NCBI GenBank assembly: GCA_964469055.1
Contig: CAYXXN010000036.1
Span: 1 to 19,572 of the forward strand
DNA from: CAYXXN01 sp964469055
GTDB lineage: Bacteria; Acidobacteriota; Thermoanaerobaculia; Multivoradales; JAHEKO01
Length of the DNA: 19,572 nucleotides
Direction: 5' to 3'
Shown here: one piece after another, positions 12,905-19,572 of the stretch
Layout: every line of letters starts with the position of its first letter
How positions within the stretch are numbered: position 1 is the first letter of the stretch
Notes under the pieces: model-generated
The model's database searches: none
Told to the model about the DNA's origin: nothing
What the model saw: the letters and a program-made list of their open reading frames with translations, nothing else
Program-made: the position numbers and the translations under genes

Positions 12905-15100
12905 TCAGCGGGCCACGCGGTAGTAAAGCTCTCCAGCGGCCGCCGGCAGCGTGTCCGAGAGGTAGAGGGGTTCGAGCTGGGGATTGTCGGTGAACTGCTC
13001 GAGTAGGAGGGTGACGTTCTCGGCCCCTGCGGGCAGCGCGACCGCCTTGCCGTCGAGAATCGCCCACTCCGCAACGCGCACGCGGGGGGGCAGGGGTTCG
13101 CCGGCAACTTGGCGGACCACCTCGTACTCGGCGACCGCCAAGGCCTGACGGTAGGGCGAGATCTGCTGCAGGGTCGGCATCGCGGAGCGGGCGAGCGGTC
13201 GCGCCTGGACGACCCAGCGCGGCACCGCAGGGCGCTGATCGAGCAAAGATCGATAGCGGCGCGCGTCCTCGGCAATCTCGGCGGCGTCGAGGACGCGGTT
13301 CCAGATCGCCACCCCCTCGATCGTCCCGGCCCACCTGCCGTCGCCCACGACGAGGCGCAGATTCCGGAAATGGAAGAAGTCGCCTTGAATGGCGTCGGAG
13401 ACCTCCGCCCGCTCGCCGTCGAGATAGAGCTCCGTGCGGCCCGGCGTGTAGGTCAGCGCCAGGTGCGTGGCGCGGTCGGCGGGAAGCTGGGTGAGCTCGG
13501 CAGAAGCCTCCGGGTTCGGTCGCCTCGGCGATCCGACCCGCAACGTGAAGCCGAGCTTCCCGTTTCGCTGCCAGAGCGCGAGGTTCTGCTCGCCGCCAGC
13601 GGCGAGCGCGAGGATCCGGCCACCAGCAGATCCTCCAGCCTCCCCCGCCACCGCCGTCACCACCGCCTCGATCGTCATCGTGTTCCTTACCTGAAGGCCG
13701 TTTCTCAGCCGCGCTCCCTCCTCCTCCGAAGAACCGAAGGCACCCCCGTCGACCACCATCGCGAAGTCGTGGTCGAGATGCGCCCGACCGTTGGGCTCCA
13801 GCAGGCTCGCCCGGTCGGCGCCGAGAGCGGGATCGAACACGAGGTTGGCGGCCTCGCCGGTCTGCCAGGCGAAGAGCAGGCCCTCGGCGCTCGCCGGCCA
13901 GAGCTGCGGGCCCGAGGCGGGCGCCACAGCGGCCGACGGGGCCGGCGTCGGCAGAGGGCGCCGCCGCTCGCCCAGCGCCGCCGGCTCGCCCCAGACGTCG
14001 GGGAAGCGGTCGGTCGCCGGGTGCGCGGTCATCCTCGCCGGCAGGCTCAGCAGCTCGAGGGTCGCCGGGTCGGTCTCGGCGACGAGGATCTCGTAGTCCG
14101 ACGTGTGGTGGTCGTGCTCGCCGCGTGAGGCGCCGAAGGCGAAGAGCCGCGCGTCGGCCGAGAGCATCGGGAAGTAGAGGTATCCCAGGCCATCGGGCAA
14201 ACGCGGGTCGGACTTGCCGAGAAGGGTGCCGATCTCGCGCGAAGCGAGGGCGATGCGGTTGATGGGCCCACCGGCCCCGGCAGTCCAGAAGCCCCAGCGG
14301 CCGTCCCGCGAGAAGTAGGGCTGACAGCCGCCCAGGAGCGTCCGCTCGGCGACCGCGCGACGCTCCGCCTGGTACGGCGCGAAGGACGGAAGGCCGGCGG
14401 TCGCGAAGGAGCCCGTGGCGTCGATGAGCCAGCCGTACTCGGCCTGCCCCCTGGTCGTCAGCACCTCGCTCTCGCCGCTTGCGATGTCGATGCGCACACT
14501 CCTGCCCTCACCGTCGATGAAGGCGACGGCTTCCCTTCCATGCCAAACAGCGGCGCGGTTCTCCCGGTAGGTGCGCGCCGCCGGCGCTAGCGTCCGCTCG
14601 GTGCCGCTCGCCAGCTCGAGCAGGCGCAGCTCGCCCGTCGCCGTCGGCCCCGGATAGTCGTAACGGCCATCAGGCAGGGACAAATAGACGAGCTGCGAGC
14701 CGTCGGGCGCGAGGTGCGGGCAGCAGTGCCGGCGGCCCGGCTCGTCACGGGTGAGCTGGTTCGGCGCATCCGCGTCCAGCGGACGCCGCCAGATTCTCCA
14801 AGCGCCCGAGCGGTTCGACTCCCAGACCAGAAGCCCGCGTTCGGCCGTGACCGGTACGGTCGAAAACCCGACTGGCGTTGGCGAAGGCGCCGCGGCCGAG
14901 CCGCTCGCGACGAGCGTCCTGGGCGGCTTCCCCTCTCCGCCGGCGTGCGGGGCGGCGCCATCGCCAGATCCGCCGCAACCCAGAAAGAAGATCCAGGTAA
15001 GGGAACAGAGAAAACGGATCCAGGTAAGGAAATCTCCGTCGACCGGCTTGCGCTCCCGGCTTGCCGAGGCCGACGGCGTCAGGTCCTTCCTACATGACAT
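12905..15100 (-). CDS. Large lipoprotein with TolB/PD40-like beta-propeller repeats, a LamG-like domain and an unassigned C-terminal domain
   Basis: 731 residues from ATG 15100; GTG 15124 would add eight. A basic N-region precedes a hydrophobic core (24-41) ending FFLGC (C42), then a Gly/Ser/Ala/Pro linker: a lipoprotein-type signal with a non-canonical lipobox (Phe at -3). Residues about 88-400 hold PD40-like repeats (LVWESNRSGAWRIW, LAPDGSQLVYLS, FSRDGRWGFW, LSADARLFAFG), as in TolB-type propellers. Residues about 425-615 form a LamG/concanavalin-like domain (MTIEAVV, HLALTYTPGRTELYLDGERA, GTIEGVAIWNRVLDAAEI), a carbohydrate-binding type fold. The last 109 residues (from RPAVPRWVVQ) are a separate domain I cannot name. 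It follows rmlB closely on the same strand, which suggests a surface role linked to the rhamnose polymer. The signal-peptide core is built from the dispersed repeat. Confidence 0.8.
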   Translation of the reverse strand: MSCRKDLTPSASASRERKPVDGDFLTWIRFLCSLTWIFFLGCGGSGDGAAPHAGGEGKPPRTLVASGSAAAPSPTPVGFSTVPVTAERGLLVWESNRSGAWRIWRRPLDADAPNQLTRDEPGRRHCCPHLAPDGSQLVYLSLPDGRYDYPGPTATGELRLLELASGTERTLAPAARTYRENRAAVWHGREAVAFIDGEGRSVRIDIASGESEVLTTRGQAEYGWLIDATGSFATAGLPSFAPYQAERRAVAERTLLGGCQPYFSRDGRWGFWTAGAGGPINRIALASREIGTLLGKSDPRLPDGLGYLYFPMLSADARLFAFGASRGEHDHHTSDYEILVAETDPATLELLSLPARMTAHPATDRFPDVWGEPAALGERRRPLPTPAPSAAVAPASGPQLWPASAEGLLFAWQTGEAANLVFDPALGADRASLLEPNGRAHLDHDFAMVVDGGAFGSSEEEGARLRNGLQVRNTMTIEAVVTAVAGEAGGSAGGRILALAAGGEQNLALWQRNGKLGFTLRVGSPRRPNPEASAELTQLPADRATHLALTYTPGRTELYLDGERAEVSDAIQGDFFHFRNLRLVVGDGRWAGTIEGVAIWNRVLDAAEIAEDARRYRSLLDQRPAVPRWVVQARPLARSAMPTLQQISPYRQALAVAEYEVVRQVAGEPLPPRVRVAEWAILDGKAVALPAGAENVTLLLEQFTDNPQLEPLYLSDTLPAAAGELYYRVAR
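14985..15031 (+). repeat. Dispersed short repeat, copy B, with internal direct repeat
   Basis: AAGAAGATC (14985-14993) and GGTAAGGGAA (14996-15005) match copy A at 5184-5203. Within this copy GATCCAGGTAAGG occurs twice (14990-15002 and 15017-15029), 27 nt apart, a multiple of three. It lies inside the lipoprotein gene and on the coding strand reads as two LTWI units. Confidence 0.6.
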
Positions 15101-15137
15101 CAGTTGTTCGCCCGTCCTTCTCACCCGAGTTCCGCTG

Positions 15138-16238
15138 TCACCCCTCGTAGTGCAGCTTCATCCATTCCTGGTAGCTCCCCCGTGCCAGCAACGCCCGCCA
15201 CCACTCCCGGTGCTCGACGTACCAGCGCACGGTGGCGGCGAGCCCGACCTCGAAGGCGGTCGTCGCGCGGAGGCCCAGCTCGCGCTCGATCTTGCTCGGG
15301 TCGATGGCATAGCGCCGGTCGTGGCCCGGCCGATCCGCGACGAAGCGCACCCGGCTCTCGCACATGGCGCCTCGGGCGGGCGGCGCATGCGGATAGCGCG
15401 CAGCGAGGCGCGGCTGCGAGGCGAACAGCTCGTCGACGGCGCGGCAGAGGGCGGTGACCACCTGCAGGTTGGTGCGCTCGCAGCGGCCGCCGACGTTGTA
15501 GGTCTCGCCCGACCGGCCCTCCGCCAGGATGCGCTCGAGGCCGGCGCAGTGGTCGTCGACGTGCAGCCAGTCGCGCACGTTGCCGCCGTCGCCGTACAAG
15601 GGCACCTCGCGGCCCTCGAGTAGGTTGACGATGGCGAGCGGGATCAGTTTCTCCGGGAAGTGGAAGGGACCGTAGTTGTTCGAGCAGTTCGAGATCGTCG
15701 CCGCCAGGCCGTAGGTGTGATGGTAGGCGCGCACCAGGTGGTCGGCCGCCGCCTTGCTCGCGGCGTAGGGCGAGTTGGGGGCGTAGGGGGTCGTCTCCCG
15801 GAACGGCGGATCGTCCGGCGCGAGCGAGCCGTAGACCTCGTCGGTCGAGACGTGATGGAAGCGATACGGCCGTTTCGTGCCCGTCAGCCATACGGCCCGG
15901 GCCGCCTCGAGCAGGCTCTGCGTGCCGGCGACGTTGACCGCCGTGAAGCGCTCCGGGCCGGCGATGGAGCGGTCGACGTGCGACTCGGCGGCGAAGTGGA
16001 GGATCGTGTCGATCCACTCCTCGGCCAGCAGTCGCTCAACGAGCGGCTGGTCGGCGATGTCGCCGTGCACGAAGCGGAAGTCGGGGCGCGCCGCCACCGC
16101 CGCGAGGCTCTCGCGGCAACCAGCGTAGCTCAAGCTGTCGAGCACCACGAGGCGGCCGCCAGGGTGGCGAGGCAGCCAATGATGGACGAAGTTGGCGCCG
16201 ATGAAGCCGGCGCCGCCCGTCACCAGCAGGCGACTCAC
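15138..16238 (-). CDS. rmlB: dTDP-glucose 4,6-dehydratase
   Basis: 366 residues from GTG 16238. NAD-binding GGAGFIG is at 8-14, the catalytic T132-D133-E134 is in STDEVYG, and Y158/K162 form the YxxxK pair in YAASK. NNYGPFHFPEKLIPL is the conserved sugar-nucleotide binding loop of RmlB. It converts dTDP-glucose to dTDP-4-keto-6-deoxyglucose, second step to dTDP-L-rhamnose, in the cytoplasm. Length is normal. The start overlaps the rmlD stop by 4 nt (GTGA); longer upstream readings merely run antisense-free through rmlD and lack homology. Being last of the four rml genes is an uncommon but known kind of order. Also called rfbB. Confidence 0.95.
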   Translation of the reverse strand: MSRLLVTGGAGFIGANFVHHWLPRHPGGRLVVLDSLSYAGCRESLAAVAARPDFRFVHGDIADQPLVERLLAEEWIDTILHFAAESHVDRSIAGPERFTAVNVAGTQSLLEAARAVWLTGTKRPYRFHHVSTDEVYGSLAPDDPPFRETTPYAPNSPYAASKAAADHLVRAYHHTYGLAATISNCSNNYGPFHFPEKLIPLAIVNLLEGREVPLYGDGGNVRDWLHVDDHCAGLERILAEGRSGETYNVGGRCERTNLQVVTALCRAVDELFASQPRLAARYPHAPPARGAMCESRVRFVADRPGHDRRYAIDPSKIERELGLRATTAFEVGLAATVRWYVEHREWWRALLARGSYQEWMKLHYEG

Positions 16239-17116
16239 GGCCAAGCGGCCCCCGCGACCAGCTCGGTGAGCATGGCGCGCAGGGCCCAGCGCCACGGCAG
16301 CGCCACCAGCTCCAGCGCCTCGCGGGTCGCCGCAGCGTCGAGCACGCTGTACGGCGGGCGGCGGGCCGGCGTAGGGTACTCCGCGGTGCTGATGGGCGCG
16401 ATCGCCACCGGCCGCTCGAGGAGGCCGACGGCCAGCGCCTCGTCCTGGATGGCCACCGCGAAGTCGTACCACGAAGCGACGCCGGCGTCGGCGAAGTGCA
16501 GCACCCCGACGAGGTCGGGGCGCGCCGCCATGCGCCACAACGCATCGGCCAGATGCCCGGCCCAGGTGGGCGAGCCGACCTGATCGACGACCACCCGCAG
16601 CGGCTCGCCGGCGCGCATCCGAGAGAGCATCGTCTTGACGAAGTTCTTGCCGAAGCTCGAATAGAGCCAGGCCGAGCGCACGACGAGGACCCGCCCGGGC
16701 GCGGCCGCCATCGCCCGCCGCTCGCCCTCGAGCTTCGAGGCGCCGTAGACCGAGAGCGGCGCCGGGGGGTCGTGCGGCCCGTACGGCACGCTCTGGGTGC
16801 CGTCGAAGACGAAATCCGTGGACAGGTGGATGAGTCGCGCGCCGACCCGCGCCGCCTCGCGGGCCAGACGCTCCACCCCCTCGGCGTTGACGGCGAAGGC
16901 CGCCTCAACCTCGGATTCGGCGCGATCGACGGCGGTGTAGGCAGCAGCGTTCAAGATCACGTCCGGGCGCTCCCGCCCCACCACCTCGCGGACGGATTCC
17001 TCGTCCGTCAGGTCGAGCCCCTCATGGCCGAAGGCGGCGGTGACGAAGCCCTCCGGAATCTCCGCGATGAGCTCGCTGCCCACCTGGCCAGCGCCGACGA
17101 CGAGGGCCTTCAGCAC
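16235..17116 (-). CDS. rmlD: dTDP-4-dehydrorhamnose reductase
   Basis: 293 residues from GTG 17116. The Rossmann motif is GAGQVG (8-13), STDFVFDG (99-106) is the conserved strand and loop, and Y124/K128 in YGASK are catalytic. AAAYTAVDRAE and a late RPPYSVLD are family signatures. It reduces dTDP-4-keto-L-rhamnose to dTDP-L-rhamnose with NAD(P)H, the final step. The start overlaps the rmlC stop by 7 nt, so translation is probably coupled. Confidence 0.95.
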   Translation of the reverse strand: MLKALVVGAGQVGSELIAEIPEGFVTAAFGHEGLDLTDEESVREVVGRERPDVILNAAAYTAVDRAESEVEAAFAVNAEGVERLAREAARVGARLIHLSTDFVFDGTQSVPYGPHDPPAPLSVYGASKLEGERRAMAAAPGRVLVVRSAWLYSSFGKNFVKTMLSRMRAGEPLRVVVDQVGSPTWAGHLADALWRMAARPDLVGVLHFADAGVASWYDFAVAIQDEALAVGLLERPVAIAPISTAEYPTPARRPPYSVLDAAATREALELVALPWRWALRAMLTELVAGAAWP

Positions 17117-17664
17117 TCGACCGTCTCCGCGCGGGCGAACGGGGTGCCCACGGCGTCCTTCGCCGACACCACCGGCGGCTCGCCGTCGACCAGCGGCCAG
17201 CCGATAGCGAGGTCGGGATCATTCCACGCGACGGTACGCTCGGCGGCAGGCGCGTAGAGCGCCGTACATTTGTAGAGGAGCTCGGCGGCTTCGCTCACGA
17301 CGTAGAAGCCGTGGGCGAAGCCCGGGGGCATCCACAGCATTCTGCGGTTGGCGGCCGACAGCCGTTCCCCCACCCAGCGCCCGCGGGTGGGAGACCCGCG
17401 CCGCAAGTCGACGGCGACGTCGAAGACCTCTCCCACCACGACTCGCACCAACTTCCCCTGGGCGTCGGCGCCCACCTGGTAGTGCAGGCCGCGCAGCGTG
17501 CCGCGCGTCGAACGGGAGTGGTTGTCCTGGACGAAGGCGAGCGGGTAGCCGGCGGCCGCGAAGGCGCGCGCGTTCCAGCTCTCCAGGAAGAAGCCCCGAG
17601 CGTCCTCATGCACCCGGGGCACGATGCGCACGACCTCGGGCAGGGCCGTCGGCTCGAACGTCAT
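17110..17664 (-). CDS. rmlC: dTDP-4-dehydrorhamnose 3,5-epimerase
   Basis: 184 residues from ATG 17664. A cupin fold with the family motifs EDARGFFLESW (20-30), QDNHSRSTRGTLRGLHYQ (46-63), FDVAVDLR (81-88) and MPPGFAHGF (112-120). Active-site residues are visible: H61, K71, D86 and Y131. It inverts C3 and C5 of dTDP-4-keto-6-deoxyglucose. Length is typical. The start overlaps the rmlA stop by 4 nt (ATGA). Confidence 0.95.
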   Translation of the reverse strand: MTFEPTALPEVVRIVPRVHEDARGFFLESWNARAFAAAGYPLAFVQDNHSRSTRGTLRGLHYQVGADAQGKLVRVVVGEVFDVAVDLRRGSPTRGRWVGERLSAANRRMLWMPPGFAHGFYVVSEAAELLYKCTALYAPAAERTVAWNDPDLAIGWPLVDGEPPVVSAKDAVGTPFARAETVEC

Positions 17665-18545
17665 CCGCCGCCGCTCTCGGCGAGCACCTGCCGCAGATAA
17701 TCGCCGTAGGCGCTCTTGCCGAAACCGTCTGCCAGACGGCCGAGGGCGGGCGCGTCGATGAATCCCATGCGATAGGCGATCTCCTCCGGGCAGGCGATCT
17801 TCAGCCCCTGGCGCTGCTCGATGACCTGCACGAAGTTGGCGGCATCCAGCAGGGCCTCCGGCGTGCCGGTGTCGAGCCAGGCGGTGCCGCGGGAGAGCAC
17901 TTCGACGGTGAGCTCCTCCAGCTCCAGGTAGGCGCGGTTGACGTCGGTAATCTCGAGCTCGCCACGGCCGGAAGGAGTGAGTGCGCGAGCGATGTCGACG
18001 ACCCGCGCGTCGTAGAAGTACAGACCGGGTATGGCGTAGTGCGACCGCGGCCGCTGCGGCTTCTCCTCGATCTCGAGAACGCGACCGCCCCCGTCGAAGC
18101 TGACGACGCCGTAGGCGCGCGGGTCGCTAACGTAGTAACCAAAAATCGTGGCGCCCCGCTCGCGCCCCGCCACCTGCTGCAGCCGATCGGCCAAGCCCTC
18201 CGCGTAGAAAATGTTGTCGCCGAGGATGAGGCACGCCGCCTGCCCGGCGAGGAAGCTCTCGCCGATGAGGAACGCCTCGGCGATGCCGTTGGGCTGCTCC
18301 TGGACGGCGTACGACAATTCGAGTCCCCAGCGTGAGCCGTCACCCAGCAGGGCCCCGAAGGCCGCTGCATCGCGCGGCGTCGTGATCACCAGGATCTCGC
18401 GCAGGCCGGCGAGCATCAGGGTCGAGAGCGGGTAATAGATCATCGGCTTGTCGAAGACCGGTAGCAGCTGCTTGCTCACCCCCTGGGTGATCGGCAGCAG
18501 CCGCGTCCCCGCGCCGCCCGCCAACAGGATGCCCTTGCGAGTCAT
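17661..18545 (-). CDS. rmlA: Glucose-1-phosphate thymidylyltransferase
   Basis: 294 residues from ATG 18545. The nucleotidyltransferase signature GGAGTRLLPIT (10-20) is followed by SKQLLPVFDKPMIYYPLSTL, LGDNIFY (sugar-binding and metal region), EKP and AWLDTGT near residue 225. It makes dTDP-glucose from dTTP and glucose 1-phosphate, the entry step to dTDP-rhamnose, and is usually feedback-inhibited by dTDP-rhamnose. First gene of the rmlACDB operon; transcription must start in the 151-nt divergent spacer upstream. Confidence 0.96.
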   Translation of the reverse strand: MTRKGILLAGGAGTRLLPITQGVSKQLLPVFDKPMIYYPLSTLMLAGLREILVITTPRDAAAFGALLGDGSRWGLELSYAVQEQPNGIAEAFLIGESFLAGQAACLILGDNIFYAEGLADRLQQVAGRERGATIFGYYVSDPRAYGVVSFDGGGRVLEIEEKPQRPRSHYAIPGLYFYDARVVDIARALTPSGRGELEITDVNRAYLELEELTVEVLSRGTAWLDTGTPEALLDAANFVQVIEQRQGLKIACPEEIAYRMGFIDAPALGRLADGFGKSAYGDYLRQVLAESGGG

Positions 18546-18566
18546 CGGCCCATGCGTCCGGCGCGG

Positions 18567-18572
18567 ATGCTA
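18567..18572 (-). promoter_or_regulatory. Candidate -10 element (TAGCAT) of the rml operon
   Basis: On the minus strand TAGCAT lies 21 nt before the rmlA ATG, followed by CC as in the other TAGVAT boxes of the window. No convincing -35 hexamer is found at 16-19 nt. The rest of the spacer shows no clear operator. Confidence 0.25.
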
Positions 18573-18630
18573 CCAAGGGCCCGCAGCGGCCCCTTGCCGG
18601 AGGCCACAACGCGCCCGACGCGGCGCCTGC

Positions 18631-18636
18631 TAGAAT
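18631..18636 (+). promoter_or_regulatory. Candidate -10 element (TAGAAT) upstream of the FTP-type gene
   Basis: TAGAATCC is identical over eight bases to the rmuC -10 region. It lies 60 nt before the ATG at 18697. The -35 position holds only a poor match. Confidence 0.3.
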
Positions 18637-18696
18637 CCGCGCCGACTTACCCGAGTCCTCGATCCCGTCCGACCACCGTTCCAGGAGATCGTCCCC

Positions 18697-19572
18697 ATGC
18701 GCGCCGTGCGGTTCCTCTGCCTCAGCATCATCGCCCTCGTCCCGACCCTGCTCGCCGCCCCGGTCTTCGGCATCGCCGTGCCCCAGGTGGACTCGCCGCT
18801 CGACCAGAAGGCGTTCCACCATCCGGCCCTCGACGTCGAGCCGCTGCTCGTGGCACCGGCCGCGCTGACCGAGGGCATGGACGAGGCGCTCGCCGATCTC
18901 GCCGCGCTCGGAGTGCAACCCGAGCTCGCGTTCCTCGATGCCCGCGGCGGCACCTGGGCGACGCTCCTGCCCGCCACTCCGCTGTTGCCCGGCGACGGCG
19001 CCGGCAACACGCTCACCTGGCGCGAGCTCGGCCTCGACGCTCCGACCACCGACGCCGCCCTGGGCGAGATCGCCTGGCAGGAGTTGCGCGACTACCTCGT
19101 GGCGCATCGTCGCGAGCTGCGCCTCGACCCCGAGGAGCTCTCGCATCGCGTGACCGTGCACGACATCGGCGAGGTGATCCAGGTGTACGCCGCCCGGCGG
19201 CTCGGCGAGCTGTCGGTGCGCGGCACCCACCTGACGGCGGTGATCAACCACGGCAATCTGGTCCTGCTCGGAGTCGAGAAGTGGGCGCCGACGGCGCTCG
19301 CGACCAACCCGCGCGTGCCGGCCAGCCAGGCGACGCGGGCGCTGCTCGCCCACCTGCAGCCGCTGCGGCCAGCGGGCTTCGGCGCGGAGCCGGAGCTGCT
19401 CGTCCTACCCGCCGCGGGGCAGCCCGGCCCCGCCGGGGTCACGCCCTACGACTACCGGCTCGTCTGGCGCCTGCAGCCGCAGTTCGAGCGAAACCTCGGC
19501 AACTGGGAGGGGCTCGTCGACGCTCACAGTGGCGAGCTGCTCGCCTTCCGCGACACCAACCACTACGGCAGC
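18697..19572 (+). CDS. Secreted protein with FTP/PepSY-type propeptide region, 3' truncated by window edge
   Basis: The frame is open from ATG 18697 to the right edge (292 codons, no stop). Residues 1-27 are a signal peptide: basic start MRAVRF, hydrophobic core, and a probable cleavage near AAPVFGIA. After an Ala/Leu-rich region, residues about 160-210 (IQVYAARRLGELSVRGTHLT, then VINHGNLVLLGVEKW) look like an FTP (fungalysin/thermolysin propeptide) motif, followed by an Ala-rich helix. YDYRLVWRLQPQF with GNWEGLVDAHSGELLAF (about 260-288) has the PepSY pattern, ending DTNHYG. In M4 and M36 metallopeptidases these regions form the inhibitory propeptide, with the HExxH domain further on; that domain would lie beyond the window. 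It could also be a non-peptidase secreted protein that uses the same fold. Confidence 0.65.
   Translation, partial: MRAVRFLCLSIIALVPTLLAAPVFGIAVPQVDSPLDQKAFHHPALDVEPLLVAPAALTEGMDEALADLAALGVQPELAFLDARGGTWATLLPATPLLPGDGAGNTLTWRELGLDAPTTDAALGEIAWQELRDYLVAHRRELRLDPEELSHRVTVHDIGEVIQVYAARRLGELSVRGTHLTAVINHGNLVLLGVEKWAPTALATNPRVPASQATRALLAHLQPLRPAGFGAEPELLVLPAAGQPGPAGVTPYDYRLVWRLQPQFERNLGNWEGLVDAHSGELLAFRDTNHYGS

Noticed and set aside
13683..13693. TTCCTTACCTG as a third repeat copy
   Set aside because: It matches 11 bases of copy B, but lies inside a normal coding stretch of the LamG domain, without the AAGAAGATC block. Probably chance; it would be worth re-testing in a genome-wide search.
18646..18654. 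CTTACCCGA in the rmlA/FTP spacer as another repeat copy
   Set aside because: Only nine bases match and nothing around it resembles the element.
1..19572. CRISPR array, tRNA, rRNA, integrase or insertion sequence
   Set aside because: No regularly spaced repeats, no tRNA-like cloverleaf, no rRNA sequence and no transposase or recombinase reading frame were seen.

Overview
The window is very GC-rich bacterial DNA with strong third-position GC bias, densely packed genes, many GTG/TTG starts and 4-8 nt start/stop overlaps. Gene content (RmuC, a GT39 transferase, a full dTDP-L-rhamnose operon, an MBOAT/AlgJ O-acetylation pair, a lipoprotein and an FTP-type secreted protein) points to a Gram-negative. 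I lean towards Acidobacteriota (Thermoanaerobaculia-like) or a similar high-GC phylum such as Myxococcota. This is an impression from protein style, not a proven assignment. A run of 10 N at 3251-3260 marks an assembly join, as in a metagenome-assembled genome.

Layout. 1-361: the C-terminal end of an ornithine cyclodeaminase/mu-crystallin family enzyme. 454-3236: rmuC and a GT39 glycosyltransferase, overlapping by 4 nt. 3350-5163: a sugar-nucleotide SDR epimerase/dehydratase and a PEMT/ICMT-type membrane methyltransferase, also overlapping by 4 nt. 5164-5269: a convergent, AT-rich spacer with a large imperfect hairpin. 5270-9546 (minus strand): a GNAT acetyltransferase, a ribbon-helix-helix/RelE toxin-antitoxin pair, an NTF2-like protein, AlgI-like MBOAT and AlgJ/AlgX-like SGNH protein. 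9624-10545: TMEM175-type K+ channel and a small unknown protein. 10568-12348 (minus): a DUF5671-type membrane protein and a FitAB/VapBC-type toxin-antitoxin pair. 12447-12890: a hotdog thioesterase. 12905-18545 (minus): rmlA-rmlC-rmlD-rmlB with short overlaps, followed by a large PD40/LamG lipoprotein. 18697-19572: a secreted FTP/PepSY-type protein running off the right edge.

How the genes fit together. The main theme is the cell envelope. rmlACDB makes dTDP-L-rhamnose. The SDR enzyme probably makes or modifies another nucleotide sugar. The GT39 protein transfers a lipid-linked sugar. AlgI/AlgJ would O-acetylate a polysaccharide outside the inner membrane. No polymerase, flippase or cytoplasmic glycosyltransferase is present, so this is a supply and tailoring segment, not a complete polysaccharide locus. 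Between the two sugar blocks lies an accessory stretch (about 8.5-12.35 kb) with two toxin-antitoxin modules and small cargo genes.

The least ordinary signal is a short dispersed repeat whose core is AAGAAGATC followed by GGTAAGGGAA. It occurs at 5184-5203 in the convergent spacer, inside a 60-bp inverted-repeat structure. It occurs again at 14985-15005, where it is translated and forms most of the hydrophobic signal-peptide core of the PD40/LamG lipoprotein.
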